From: a virus
DNA length: 30,082 nt
Strand: one strand, 5' to 3'
Virus record (IMG/VR): IMGVR_UViG_3300025890_000088
Coordinates: 1-30,082 of that record
Position 1 is the stretch's first letter. Every line of letters begins with the position of its first letter. The notes under the pieces were generated by a model. The model saw nothing but the letters and a program-made list of their open reading frames with translations. It ran no database searches and was not told the DNA's origin. The translations under genes and the position numbers were made by a program. Below are positions 1 to 7,750 of this stretch, piece after piece.

Positions 1-56
1 ATGCCATCAGCACGTTTTACGGGCTTCAGGCCTTGGGGAGCTGCTGTAGTAGCCAT
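1..56 (-). CDS. Probable major capsid protein, N-terminal fragment
   Basis: Only the first 18 codons lie in the window; the gene runs off the left edge. The visible start reads MATTAAPQGLKPVKRADG, which resembles the N-termini of major capsid proteins of many environmental tailed phages (recalled pattern, not a search). A very good ribosome site, AGGAGG on the minus strand (bases 65-70), lies 8 bases before the ATG, as expected for a highly expressed virion protein. Its place right after scaffold and a small head-associated gene is the usual place of the capsid gene. The fragment is too short for proof; another structural protein is possible. Confidence 0.6.
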   Translation of the reverse strand, partial: MATTAAPQGLKPVKRADG

Positions 57-105
57 TTGCTCTTCCTCCTAACCAAATTAATATTAAGAAAGCTCCCTAA
101 AAAGG

Positions 106-549
106 TCACTTCCCGAATGAAGTTCGCGTGGAACGTTCGGGATTCAACACTGGCATACGAGGATCGTTTTCTCTCATAAAATTACGATCTACCGCATCCT
201 GTGCGTGTTGAGCCTGTTCAAGTTGAACTTGAATACGTTCTTCAGCAATTTCAGCAGGTATACTGCATAATAACAGACCACCTACCTCAATGTTGTCCTT
301 GAATCGAGAATCGATGTCAGACACAATGTTTAAATCACGATAATCTGATGCTTTGACTGGCGTATAGCCCTCACGGAATCGAGTAGAGACATTAGTATTG
401 TCACTGTTCCCCAAAGTTGCTGTGCGAATCCAACGGAAGTGTAATCCATCCTTTGGTTCGGGGGTCGGTAACGCAGATGGTCTTGACCATCCTTTTCTAC
501 GCTCTGTCTTCTCTCTAGTTTCGGTAGTGCGTGGAGTTCTATCAGTCAT
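106..549 (-). CDS. Conserved head-region protein of unknown function, 147 aa
   Basis: The protein starts with a basic, Arg/Thr-rich, probably disordered segment (residues 1-35), followed by a more compact middle (about 38-100, with 'GLHFRWIR' and 'VSDIDSRFKDNIEVGGLLLCSIP') and a helical, Gln/Glu-rich end (about 100-130). No catalytic motif, membrane segment or signal peptide is visible. The start follows AAGGA by 8 bases, and the scaffold stop codon lies within that spacer, so translation is probably coupled. It sits between scaffold and the probable capsid gene, so a role in head assembly or decoration is inferred from position only. Confidence 0.8.
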   Translation of the reverse strand: MTDRTPRTTETREKTERRKGWSRPSALPTPEPKDGLHFRWIRTATLGNSDNTNVSTRFREGYTPVKASDYRDLNIVSDIDSRFKDNIEVGGLLLCSIPAEIAEERIQVQLEQAQHAQDAVDRNFMRENDPRMPVLNPERSTRTSFGK

Positions 550-550
550 A

Positions 551-1489
551 TCAACTATCCTTCATTAATTGCGCCGCATACTGTTCTGCTGTTAGACCGA
601 GCCGTTTGGCGAGTGCGGCTGCGGTTGGAGTTAACTTCACCTTTCGTGGTTTTTTAGACGTACGAGACGGCGGGGCAACCACGTTACCCGCTTGAGGCTG
701 GGGTGGCGCAGACTCCTCTGCAACAACCTCAAACTTATTCGGAAACGCTTCCTTCATGGCAGCGTCTATCTCATTGTAGTACTGTTCGCTGTTTGGTTCA
801 ACACCTTTTGTGACAAGTTCTTCATGTACACCGTACGCGAAGCCTGTCATTCGCTTATCTTCCATGAACCAAGTATTCTTATCCGCCCAGTCTAAAGCGC
901 GTTGTGGGGGCTTTGTGGGTTCTGGCTGTGCCTCTTGCTTCGGTGCTTCCGTTGGAACAGGCTCGCTTCGTTTTGGAGGTACATAGTTACTTACGCGATA
1001 TTGTTCGTTCTGTAACCTTGTAAGTTCTGACTGCGCCTCTAACAACTTATCAGGATCACCTGCTTCATACGCTGTTTTGTAGTTAACGTTAGCCTGTGCA
1101 ATCTGAGCTTCAACCCTACCTTTAGCCTGATCGATCAATACAGTTTCATTATCTTCTAGAGACTTACGAAGTTTTTCATTTTCGTCTTTGACCTGTTGGG
1201 CATACTTAACAGCTTCTTCTCGGAGCTGTAGTGCTTCTTCCCTAGCCTTCTCTTCGTCACGATATTTTTTCGTTAACTGATCAATACGTTTCTGAACGCC
1301 CGCACTATACTTATCTATCTCAGTGTCAGAGTTCTCTGCTTCAGCCTCCGGTTCAGGCGCTTCCACTTTCTCTTCAACTTTTGTTTCGACTTCCTGTTTC
1401 TGTTCTACAGGAGCCTCTTCGATCTCAACCTCGATTTCAGTAGTTTCTTCTACTTCATTCTCTAAGTTTTCTGCAGTGTTCGTACTCAT
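551..1489 (-). CDS. Capsid scaffolding protein, 312 aa
   Basis: Scaffolding proteins guide capsid assembly and then leave or are cleaved. The N-terminal ~60 residues are extremely acidic (runs of Glu with Val/Pro), followed by a long predicted coiled coil (about 60-165: heptad-like 'KKYRDEEKAREEALQLREEAVKYA'), a Pro-rich linker (about 168-195) and a short globular/basic end 'SRTSKKPRKVKLTPTAAALAKRLGL' region (about 275-312). This acid-coil-basic-tail layout is typical of phage scaffolds, where the C-terminal helices touch the capsid protein. Its ATG overlaps the GroES-like stop codon (ATGA), so the two are translationally coupled. It lies upstream of the probable capsid gene. Sequence similarity alone would be weak; the call rests on composition and order. 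Confidence 0.75.
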   Translation of the reverse strand: MSTNTAENLENEVEETTEIEVEIEEAPVEQKQEVETKVEEKVEAPEPEAEAENSDTEIDKYSAGVQKRIDQLTKKYRDEEKAREEALQLREEAVKYAQQVKDENEKLRKSLEDNETVLIDQAKGRVEAQIAQANVNYKTAYEAGDPDKLLEAQSELTRLQNEQYRVSNYVPPKRSEPVPTEAPKQEAQPEPTKPPQRALDWADKNTWFMEDKRMTGFAYGVHEELVTKGVEPNSEQYYNEIDAAMKEAFPNKFEVVAEESAPPQPQAGNVVAPPSRTSKKPRKVKLTPTAAALAKRLGLTAEQYAAQLMKDS

Positions 1490-1866
1490 GCTCTTGTATA
1501 CCCCCTTGGATCGTCAACAACACCTTCTACAGTGTCATCATTTATAAGACGGAACTCTTTACCCTGAACTTTAAACCTAGTGCCTGAATAAGAACGAAAG
1601 ATTACAAAATCTCCCTCTTTACACCAAGGTCCATTAGGAAAGCGGTCCTTATCAGAATACGCATCTGATCCTGATTTTATAACAAAACCAATAATAGACG
1701 CCGTAGACTCGTCTTTACGAAGGCCATCAGGCATGAATACTCCGCCCTCTGTCTTCTCATCAATCTCTGGAAGTGCTATCAGAAGCCTATATCCCGTAGG
1801 TTCTGGTAGTTTTGCGTGAAGGTCATCTGCTACCTTCGTGTTATCGACTTTGACTGTCGCAATCAT
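1486..1866 (-). CDS. groES: GroES-like (Cpn10) co-chaperonin, 126 aa
   Basis: Cpn10 forms a heptameric lid on GroEL and enlarges or tunes the folding chamber. Phages such as T4 (gp31) encode their own for capsid folding. The core spans about residues 24-115: 'GYRLLIALPEI' (first strand), a mobile-loop equivalent with GGVFMPDG at 41-48 (GGIVLTG-like in E. coli GroES), 'ASIIGFVIKSG' and 'EGDFVIFRSYSGTRFKVQGKEFRLINDDTVEGVV' (the usual barrel strands and end). It is longer than bacterial GroES (about 97 aa), with extra residues at the N-terminus and an insert near 70-82. It is coupled by ATGA to scaffold, so a role in folding capsid or other head proteins is likely. The 73-base gap upstream holds a small GC-rich hairpin (CGCGG/CCGCG, 1909-1923) and no clear extra gene; the ribosome site is weak. 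Confidence 0.87.
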   Translation of the reverse strand: MIATVKVDNTKVADDLHAKLPEPTGYRLLIALPEIDEKTEGGVFMPDGLRKDESTASIIGFVIKSGSDAYSDKDRFPNGPWCKEGDFVIFRSYSGTRFKVQGKEFRLINDDTVEGVVDDPRGYTRA

Positions 1867-1939
1867 TTTACACCCGTTGCAGTGATTTGCAGGTTCACCG
1901 TTACCTTGCGCGGCCTATCCGCGAATATTACGAAGCACC

Positions 1940-2128
1940 TTATGCTTCAATAAATCTTTTCTCAAGCTCTTTTACATTATTTAATGCAATATCTATACCT
2001 TCAAGTTTCCCTATGAGCCTGTTGTAATCTTCCATACTTTTCACACCGCCACCTGATACAAACTCTGTTATCTCAGCTTTGTGTTCATTTAGACGCCTTT
2101 CCAAAGCATCAAATACACTAACTTCCAC
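1940..2128 (-). CDS. Small helical protein downstream of portal, 62 aa
   Basis: A short, almost entirely helical protein with charged heptad-like stretches ('DALERRLNEHKAEITEF', 'NNVKELEKRFIEA') and a Gly-rich turn at 26-28. It begins with GTG inside the last codons of the portal gene (11-base overlap). An AAGGAG sits about 10 bases upstream, supporting translation. Small coiled-coil proteins are often found between portal and capsid genes in phages, but no function can be assigned from sequence. Confidence 0.72.
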   Translation of the reverse strand: MEVSVFDALERRLNEHKAEITEFVSGGGVKSMEDYNRLIGKLEGIDIALNNVKELEKRFIEA

Positions 2129-4526
2129 CCTTATCTAGCTCCTTCGCTATATCTAATCCTATCTTTGTTCCCTCGCGCTTATCTTTACGCTGCTCTTTGT
2201 CTAGCTCTGTAGCTATCTTAGTTCCAATTCTAGCGCCTTCTATCTTCTGTGTAGTTTGTAACTTAGCTGCTTCCAGTTCTAACTTGGCGAGGTCCATCTG
2301 CCTGTTGTGCTGAGATTCTTGCTCTTTTATAGCCAACTCACGCTGTTGCATCTGTACCACTGGATCTTGCTGCTGTTGTTGTGCTTGTTGTTGTGCGGCT
2401 TCTGCTTTGTCTTTTTGCAGTACCTTCTCCGCAGCGTCTTTAGCCAACCTAGATAACTCTAACTCTACGTCTTCTGGCAATGTTTGATCTTCGTCTGGCA
2501 TATCTACGCCAAGTTTCTTCTCTATCTCACGTCTGTATTGGAATGCTACGTGTTCTGTTATGTGTGCAGCCATAGCCTGTTGTATGGCTGATGCAAACGG
2601 AGACTGCCCTATAATCTGCATAATCTTAGGATCTTGAGCCGCTGCCATATGCACAGCGATATGTGCTTCGTGGTCTTGATACTTAAATGCTTGGATCGGC
2701 TCTTGTTTAAGTATAGCCATGTTTTCTGTAACAGGGTCTGTAGGTTTAATATCTTCAGGTAGTTTGACAATCTCCTCTGCGTTCTGCACCCCTAATACTT
2801 CTAACATTTGACGATGCAGCTTGCCCATATCATAAATCTGGGGGGACTGCTGGGCAAGCTGGATCGCCGCCTGATACTGCATCACACGTTGAGACATGGT
2901 TGCAGCGTTGGGGTCGCTTACAGGTATAACGTCTACCCTTTTGTCAAAATCACTTTTGCGATCAAAGCCACCTTCTATGTCGTAGGAATACTCTGAGGGC
3001 ATATAATCATGTATAATCTTAGCTAGTATTCTAAGCTCGTTCTTGAGAGACGCGTGTAGCCTCGCCTGTACACCAGAAAGAACTTTCATGGATCTTTCCA
3101 TTAGAGCGAGTGTTGTGCCTACAGGGGCGTTAGGATTCATGTCTCCGACCTGCATGTCGGCTACAGAACCTATTCTACGTCCTTCGTCTACAATATTTCC
3201 GAGTAGAGAGTAGAGTACGCTCGATGGCTCTTTATAAGGGATAAACGTAATTGAATCGCGTATAGCGCCACCCGGTACGTCCACATCCCTAAATTCACCC
3301 GGCATAAGTGGTGTATCATCACCCTTAATACGGAGGCCGCGAGCTTTAAGACCCGCAGGTAGATTAGATAACGTACCCGCGTCAATAAGCTGACGGAGTA
3401 TCGAAGTTGCAGACTTAGCCAATCCACCCATGAGGTGAATAAGCCCTGTGCCGTAGAAGCCAAGACCCGGTAGGTATCGATAATGAACGAAATGCATACG
3501 TTTTCTTTTCTTCTCATCTTCTTCGTACCAATTCCTTCTTATCGCTAATATTGTGGAGGAGGACTTGTCTACAGTAACCACGTAGGGACGTGCAATACCA
3601 TCAGGGTCTTCAAACTCTTCTGGCATATTCATGTCAACATGCATCTCCAGAATGGTGTGACGATCATCATCCTCGATAACCGCTTCTTCACCATCTAACT
3701 CATCGTACTTCTCCTGTATGTCGGAGTAGTCTGGGGTAGGTTCAGGTAACTCACCCTCTTTATAAAACCCATTTACCTGTAGCTGTAATACTTCATTCGC
3801 TGTCTTTTTCATCACATGCGTATATCTTGGGCATGTCTTGAGGTCTGACGCTCCATAAGATGCTACAAAATCTTCTGAGGGTACAAACATAGCGCATGGG
3901 CGCTCCATCAATGGATCATAATACACTTTTTTAAACGCGGAACCCGCGATAGGGAGCTTGAACAGCATTTGCTCTGTTTCATCCCTGTACTCAGACATCT
4001 CTTCAGTTAACAGGTAATTCATCTCGCTTTGTACGCGACTTGCCTGATCAGTCTTGGCTGGGTCTTGTTTACCTACAATCTTCGTACGTACAGGACCAGA
4101 GGCGGGGAATATCTCACCCATAGCCTGTGCCTGAAACCTTACCACAGCCTCTGTGAGTAGTGGGTGAAACACACCAGATGCTCCTGCCCACGGCTGTTGA
4201 CGGTCCTCTATCTTCATCCCTAATAGGTCAAGACCCTTGACGTATGCTCTAGCCCAATCAGAACGAGACTCACGGTCTGCCTGAAAGTCTGATAGTAAGT
4301 CAGACGCCATAATCTTTAACTCGTCATCATCTATAAACTCAGCGAGGTTAGCGTCATGCCCCGGCCCCACTAGGCTGTCGGTAATACCCCCTTCGAAGTC
4401 TATGACCATCCCACCGTCTTCTGTCTCTATGGAAACAGCCTCTGGATTAACAATCTCAATCTCAAGTGCTTCAGAGTCTTCTTGGCCTTCTATTTCAAAG
4501 GGAGTCATCTGTTTCTCGACTGCCAT
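2118..4526 (-). CDS. Portal protein, large (P22-like size class), 802 aa
   Basis: The portal is a ring at one capsid vertex through which DNA enters and leaves, and the docking site for terminase and tail. Support: gene order (directly after the large terminase), length (P22 portal about 725 aa), and a body with 'SRSDWARAYVKGLDLLGMK', 'QPWAGASGVFHPLLTEAVVRF' and 'AGSAFKKVYYDP', which I recognise from large portal families of podovirus-like phages. An acidic N-terminus (1-60) precedes the body. The last ~120 residues are a Gln-rich coiled coil ('AQQQAQQQQQ') ending in two related segments, GTKIATELDKE and GTKIGLDIAKELDKG. Such a helical C-terminus could form a barrel like that of P22 gp1. The start has GAGGA 6-7 bases upstream. 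Confidence 0.85.
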   Translation of the reverse strand: MAVEKQMTPFEIEGQEDSEALEIEIVNPEAVSIETEDGGMVIDFEGGITDSLVGPGHDANLAEFIDDDELKIMASDLLSDFQADRESRSDWARAYVKGLDLLGMKIEDRQQPWAGASGVFHPLLTEAVVRFQAQAMGEIFPASGPVRTKIVGKQDPAKTDQASRVQSEMNYLLTEEMSEYRDETEQMLFKLPIAGSAFKKVYYDPLMERPCAMFVPSEDFVASYGASDLKTCPRYTHVMKKTANEVLQLQVNGFYKEGELPEPTPDYSDIQEKYDELDGEEAVIEDDDRHTILEMHVDMNMPEEFEDPDGIARPYVVTVDKSSSTILAIRRNWYEEDEKKRKRMHFVHYRYLPGLGFYGTGLIHLMGGLAKSATSILRQLIDAGTLSNLPAGLKARGLRIKGDDTPLMPGEFRDVDVPGGAIRDSITFIPYKEPSSVLYSLLGNIVDEGRRIGSVADMQVGDMNPNAPVGTTLALMERSMKVLSGVQARLHASLKNELRILAKIIHDYMPSEYSYDIEGGFDRKSDFDKRVDVIPVSDPNAATMSQRVMQYQAAIQLAQQSPQIYDMGKLHRQMLEVLGVQNAEEIVKLPEDIKPTDPVTENMAILKQEPIQAFKYQDHEAHIAVHMAAAQDPKIMQIIGQSPFASAIQQAMAAHITEHVAFQYRREIEKKLGVDMPDEDQTLPEDVELELSRLAKDAAEKVLQKDKAEAAQQQAQQQQQDPVVQMQQRELAIKEQESQHNRQMDLAKLELEAAKLQTTQKIEGARIGTKIATELDKEQRKDKREGTKIGLDIAKELDKGGS

Positions 4527-4593
4527 TTTATGTCCTCACAATGCAAAGTTATACAAACTATAGCAGATCATACTGCCACTCGTCCAGTAAAGT

Positions 4594-4655
4594 GTGGACG
4601 CCACCCAGCGGGTGGGAGGGACAGCGTCCACGTAGGGGATGGGAAAAACCCCCAT
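4594..4655. other. Structured intergenic element between large terminase and portal
   Basis: The 144-base gap (4527-4670) between the two genes holds nested inverted repeats. The outer stem is GTGGACGC (4594-4601) with GCGTCCAC (4624-4631). Inside it CCACCC (4601-4606) pairs with GGGTGG (4610-4615). A second small stem ATGGG/CCCAT (4639-4643 and 4651-4655) follows. No open frame fits the gap. In the minus-strand transcript this could be a processing or partial-termination site; there is no clean U-run immediately after the main stem. Confidence 0.5.
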
Positions 4656-4670
4656 GCGCGTACTATACTA

Positions 4671-6224
4671 CTAATAATACTCACGTCTATAATGATATTG
4701 CGGCTCATCATCCCACTCATCTGTTGGTAGGCGTATAAACCCACCCTGACGAAACCGCAATAACGCCATAACGGTGCTGTCCACAAGGTCATCATTCGAC
4801 ATAAACGGGAATCCCGCTACTTCTTCTACTAATTCTTCCGCCCAACGGGTGGATGGAACCCATGCCATACCCGATGCAATGATATCAGCTACAGAATTGA
4901 GCCGTGCCATCTTATCTCCAGTACCCCTGTGGGGGGTGTACTCTTGTACAGGTATGCCCATACGCCTCATTTCTTGGTAAATCGCCACTCCAGAGGACTT
5001 TTTCTCCACAATAAACGCGTCTGGCTCCCATTTGTGGTACTCATCCATCGATAACTGCTTCAATTCAGGAAATTCTAACCGTTTTTTGATAGAATCTAGC
5101 AAAATCAAGTGGTGTGCGCCCTCTTCTTCGTTAAAAAACACGCCCCAAGTAGTCAAAGCGGTATAATCTGCTCGATTATGCTTCTCCGCTGCCGCATCTA
5201 ACGACATAATTATGTATTCTACCTGCGGTGGCTCATCGTGAGGCCAAATCCCCCACCATTCTCGCTTAATTATAGACGCTTCTTCGGCTGTAGGTTGCTG
5301 TTGATACTGTGAGTTCCACTGGAACGCGGGCATTGACGCTTTTGTACGCTCCAAGGCTGCTAAATCAAAGAACTCAGGCCACAAAGGTTTGACTGTACCG
5401 TCATCAGAGTCCAAAAGTGCGGGAAACTCCACTATTTCGTACTGATCAGACAGCTCATTTTTCACCATATCGTTGGTTACACGCCCCGTGAGGTCATCCA
5501 TGTGCCAACGTGTCTGTACAATCGCCACTCTGCCACCCGGCATTAGTCGAGTACGCGCTCCAAATGTGAACCATTCGTAGGCTTTGTCAAACACTGAGAA
5601 GTTTCCGTTAATAACATCCTGCTCAGAGTGAGGATCATCAACAAGCAGAAGATCAGCACCCCGACCAGCAAGAGCAGATCCGATACCACACGCAAAATAT
5701 TCACCTCCGAAATTTGTATTCCACCTCCCAGCCGATTTGCTGTCGACTGCCAAGGAGACATCTGGAAAGATCTCCCTATACCCGTCTGTCGCTATCAGGT
5801 TACGAACCTTACGTCCAAAGTCTACAGCAAGATCTGTTGTGTGAGAGACCATCATAACCTTCTTGTTTGGGTTACGCCCCAAGAACCATGCGGGATAAAA
5901 GATACTCACAAGCTGCGACTTACCGTGGCGGGGTGGGATGTTAACACATACCCTGTCTTTTGACCCATCCTCCAGTGCCATAAGTTCATTCGCTAGGATG
6001 CGGTGATGTCTGCCAACCTTATAGTCTGGCTGCATACGTTTACAAAATTCTATTAGATCGTCCTTAGAAGCCGTGTTCGACTTCCGCGCAGACAACTCCT
6101 CGACTATCCGATCTATCTCTTTAAGTTCTTCGGGTGCGAACTGATCCAGATTGTCCAGCATATGTTGTATCTCCTCTGGAGAGAAGTCTACGTCTGTTGC
6201 AATTTCTGCTAAATTACTCGTCAT
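4671..6224 (-). CDS. terL: Terminase large subunit, 517 aa
   Basis: The packaging motor: an N-terminal ATPase drives DNA into the prohead and a C-terminal RNase H-like nuclease cuts the concatemer. Visible motifs: Walker A PPRHGKS at 97-103; Walker B LLLVDD at 192-197 followed by the acidic/His segment PHSEQD; nuclease acidic residues in 'IIMSLDAAAEK' (D343), 'DAFIVEKKSSG' (E407) and 'SNDDLVDSTVMALL' (D478/D479/D482). The length is normal for the family. It overlaps the preceding small-terminase candidate by 11 bases and is followed by a 144-base structured gap before portal. The packaging type (cos or pac) cannot be read from the window. Confidence 0.95.
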   Translation of the reverse strand: MTSNLAEIATDVDFSPEEIQHMLDNLDQFAPEELKEIDRIVEELSARKSNTASKDDLIEFCKRMQPDYKVGRHHRILANELMALEDGSKDRVCVNIPPRHGKSQLVSIFYPAWFLGRNPNKKVMMVSHTTDLAVDFGRKVRNLIATDGYREIFPDVSLAVDSKSAGRWNTNFGGEYFACGIGSALAGRGADLLLVDDPHSEQDVINGNFSVFDKAYEWFTFGARTRLMPGGRVAIVQTRWHMDDLTGRVTNDMVKNELSDQYEIVEFPALLDSDDGTVKPLWPEFFDLAALERTKASMPAFQWNSQYQQQPTAEEASIIKREWWGIWPHDEPPQVEYIIMSLDAAAEKHNRADYTALTTWGVFFNEEEGAHHLILLDSIKKRLEFPELKQLSMDEYHKWEPDAFIVEKKSSGVAIYQEMRRMGIPVQEYTPHRGTGDKMARLNSVADIIASGMAWVPSTRWAEELVEEVAGFPFMSNDDLVDSTVMALLRFRQGGFIRLPTDEWDDEPQYHYRREYY

Positions 6225-6801
6225 CTTTCAGACCAAACTCTTTGTCTAAGTCTATGGCATCTGCGTCTACAACCACTGCATCCTCTACAGGCTCCACAAG
6301 TCTTGCTAGTTTGGACCTTAGTTTGTCTTTTAAATCATCTGTAGACTGGTGTGTGATTGTCACCTCAGTGCGCTCTGCGAACAAACCTACATCTGCGATC
6401 TTACCCAACAGCTCCAAAGCACGGAGTCTGACCTTCGCATCTTCGTTCTCTGTCTCTTCTACGAGCTTGTTTGTTACTAAATATCGTACTTGAGCCGCGC
6501 TTTGAACTACAGAATGACCAAAATCTTTTAGAATCTTATCTGTAAGTAGTAGTGTGGCGGGGGTGAGGGTGGAGGTACGGGTGGGGGTGGCCTTCTTGGA
6601 TGTCTTAACTGGATCAGCGGCGTAAGCCATTGCCAACTTTGCGGAGACATCTTTGTCTTCACTGGATACAGACACGTCTAATCCATGCTCCGATAGAAGC
6701 TCTATAGTTTTAGAAGCGGCTGACGTGCGCTCTACTAAGTCCTTACCCTTGATGGGTGGGGGTATCGGTATACCACCTTCAGGTTCGATATGAATACTCA
6801 T
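6214..6801 (-). CDS. terS: Probable terminase small subunit, 195 aa
   Basis: Small terminases bind the packaging start site and regulate the large subunit. The middle and C-terminal part contains 'DAKVRLRALELLGKIADVGLFAERTEVTI' (about 121-149), a pattern recalled from small-terminase-like proteins ('ALELLGK..GLF...VEV'). The N-terminal half has a Thr/Pro-rich linker (about 69-83) encoded by a G-rich stretch on the plus strand. The last ~25 residues are very acidic, which could contact TerL. It is first in the minus-strand module and overlaps terL by 11 bases. No convincing ribosome site is seen before its ATG. Another early packaging or head gene is possible. Confidence 0.65.
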   Translation of the reverse strand: MSIHIEPEGGIPIPPPIKGKDLVERTSAASKTIELLSEHGLDVSVSSEDKDVSAKLAMAYAADPVKTSKKATPTRTSTLTPATLLLTDKILKDFGHSVVQSAAQVRYLVTNKLVEETENEDAKVRLRALELLGKIADVGLFAERTEVTITHQSTDDLKDKLRSKLARLVEPVEDAVVVDADAIDLDKEFGLKDDE

Positions 6802-6869
6802 AGGCGTACATTAGTACATATGAGGGATAAAATAAAGGGGGTCGCGTGTTTTCGGTAATTTTGAAAAAT

Positions 6870-6887
6870 ATTTGAGTGAAATCAAAT
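6870..6887. promoter_or_regulatory. Inverted repeat ATTTGA-N6-TCAAAT overlapping the leftward -10
   Basis: Two 6-bp arms, 18 bp in total, overlap the candidate minus-strand -10 box (6886-6891). The position suits an operator that represses late transcription. The arms are short and AT-rich, so chance is possible. Confidence 0.4.
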
Positions 6888-6912
6888 TATACATTAGTCG
6901 TGCGCGTGTCGC
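6886..6912 (-). promoter_or_regulatory. Candidate leftward (late) promoter
   Basis: The minus strand reads TATAAT at 6891-6886. A weak -35, GCGACA (4 of 6 matches to TTGACA), lies at 6912-6907 with a short 15-base spacer. It would start transcription about 75-80 bases before the first late gene. The poor -35 suggests that an activator could be needed, or that the real late promoter is elsewhere. Confidence 0.35.
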
Positions 6913-6969
6913 GTATCTAGGGGGTGGGGGGTAGGTGGGATGCCAGTTTTTATCATATATAATCGTAGT

Positions 6970-6981
6970 CAGACATGTCTG
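6970..6981. repeat. CAGACATGTCTG palindrome, copy 1
   Basis: A perfect 12-bp palindrome just upstream of the early promoter -35. An identical copy lies at 7940-7951 and a near copy (CAGACATGTTTG) at 7802-7813, all in non-coding DNA around the first early gene. Confidence 0.6.
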
Positions 6982-6987
6982 AGGCTA

Positions 6988-7015
6988 TTGGTTCGTTTGG
7001 GTATTCTTGTATAAT
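6988..7015 (+). promoter_or_regulatory. Early promoter for the 213-aa gene
   Basis: TTGGTT (6988-6993), 16-base spacer, then a perfect TATAAT (7010-7015). The start would be near 7022, leaving an ~80-base leader that contains the 18-bp palindrome. It is a sigma70-type promoter read by host polymerase. Confidence 0.65.
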
Positions 7016-7052
7016 GGTATTAGGCAAAGGGTTAAGACTTGTTACCCTTCGC

Positions 7053-7072
7053 TGTTATTATCGATAATAACA
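7053..7072. promoter_or_regulatory. Dispersed palindrome, site 1 (putative operator)
   Basis: A 20-bp perfect palindrome with the 18-bp core GTTATTATCGATAATAAC (7054-7071). It sits in the leader between the early promoter and the first early gene, about 30 bases before the ATG. An outer pair GACTTGTTA (7036-7044) and TAACAAGTC (7068-7076) can form a competing hairpin that uses one arm. Confidence 0.75.
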
Positions 7073-7101
7073 AGTCACTAGTCATTACAAGGAAATGAAC
7101 A

Positions 7102-7743
7102 ATGACACAATTTACAAAACTTGAAACTGCAACACCAACGAAAACACAAGTTGATAAGGGATTAACTATTATCCGCGATCAATTATCATTGGATAAGAAA
7201 AGGGACGATTTAAAAGAGAATAAGAAATCGCTACATGATGTGTTCGCTACGTTTTTTGATGGTGTTCCTAATTGGGTGAATGAGATCTGGAATAGCCCGG
7301 GCAATAACCCAATGAGCAATACGCATTTTGACGTGAACATGTTTGCACGTGCCTATTGCGGTATGTTGGCTAGTCCACAATATACCGAGATCCTAGAATT
7401 TACTCATGGTTTAGCCGAGAGTAAAGACAAGGCAACATTTACTATTTGGTTTACTGATAAGAAAAAAGGTAAACTGGTCAAATTAGAGCAGACCAAAGAA
7501 AAGAGAAAATGGATATCTTGGTTATCTACTCAATTCACTAATCGAGTACACTTGATCTGTGATAAAGAACGCAAGAAAAAAGAAGTAACTATCGTTAGTG
7601 AAATAAACGGTGGTGTGAAGCGTATTCTTAAAGCTTTGGAAAATGATAAATTCAAAGGTCAAAAGAGCGCCAAGCATATATCGGAAATCCAACGCCAGAT
7701 TATCGGGCTTCAAGATTACGGTATCAATGTAACACTAAAGTAA
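7102..7743 (+). CDS. Lys-rich early protein of unknown function, 213 aa
   Basis: I do not recognise the family. The protein is very rich in lysine and should be basic. A helical N-terminal part (1-50) is followed by a region with many aromatic residues ('VPNWVNEIWNSPGNN', 'MFARAYCGMLASPQYTEILEF') and a basic C-terminal half with strand-like segments ('TFTIWFTDKKKGKLVKL', 'EVTIVSEINGG'). No signal peptide, membrane helix or nuclease motif is visible. The start has AAGGAA 8-9 bases upstream. It stands alone: its own promoter and palindrome upstream and a strong terminator 8 bases after the stop. This suits an immediate-early or regulatory gene made separately from the operon; DNA or RNA binding is suggested only by charge. 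Confidence 0.85.
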   Translation: MTQFTKLETATPTKTQVDKGLTIIRDQLSLDKKRDDLKENKKSLHDVFATFFDGVPNWVNEIWNSPGNNPMSNTHFDVNMFARAYCGMLASPQYTEILEFTHGLAESKDKATFTIWFTDKKKGKLVKLEQTKEKRKWISWLSTQFTNRVHLICDKERKKKEVTIVSEINGGVKRILKALENDKFKGQKSAKHISEIQRQIIGLQDYGINVTLK

Positions 7744-7750
7744 TACCTTC

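Larger units (their letters stand above)
6802..7101. promoter_or_regulatory. Divergent control region between late and early modules
   Basis: This 300-base gap separates the minus-strand packaging genes from the plus-strand early genes. It holds a TATAAT-type -10 for each direction, an ATTTGA/TCAAAT inverted repeat (6870-6887), a G-rich stretch (6920-6938), a CAGACATGTCTG palindrome (6970-6981) and one copy of the 18-bp dispersed palindrome (7054-7071). No coding frame is supported. Confidence 0.7.

Noticed and set aside
1867-1939. 11-12 codon GTG frame (ending VNLQITATGVK) overlapping the GroES start
   Set aside because: A ribosome-site-like AAGG precedes it, but it is too short and unsupported to list as a gene; possibly a leader.
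3188-3517. Minus-strand 109-codon frame within portal
   Set aside because: Same strand, other frame of the portal gene; composition is unlike a protein of this phage and there is no start signal.
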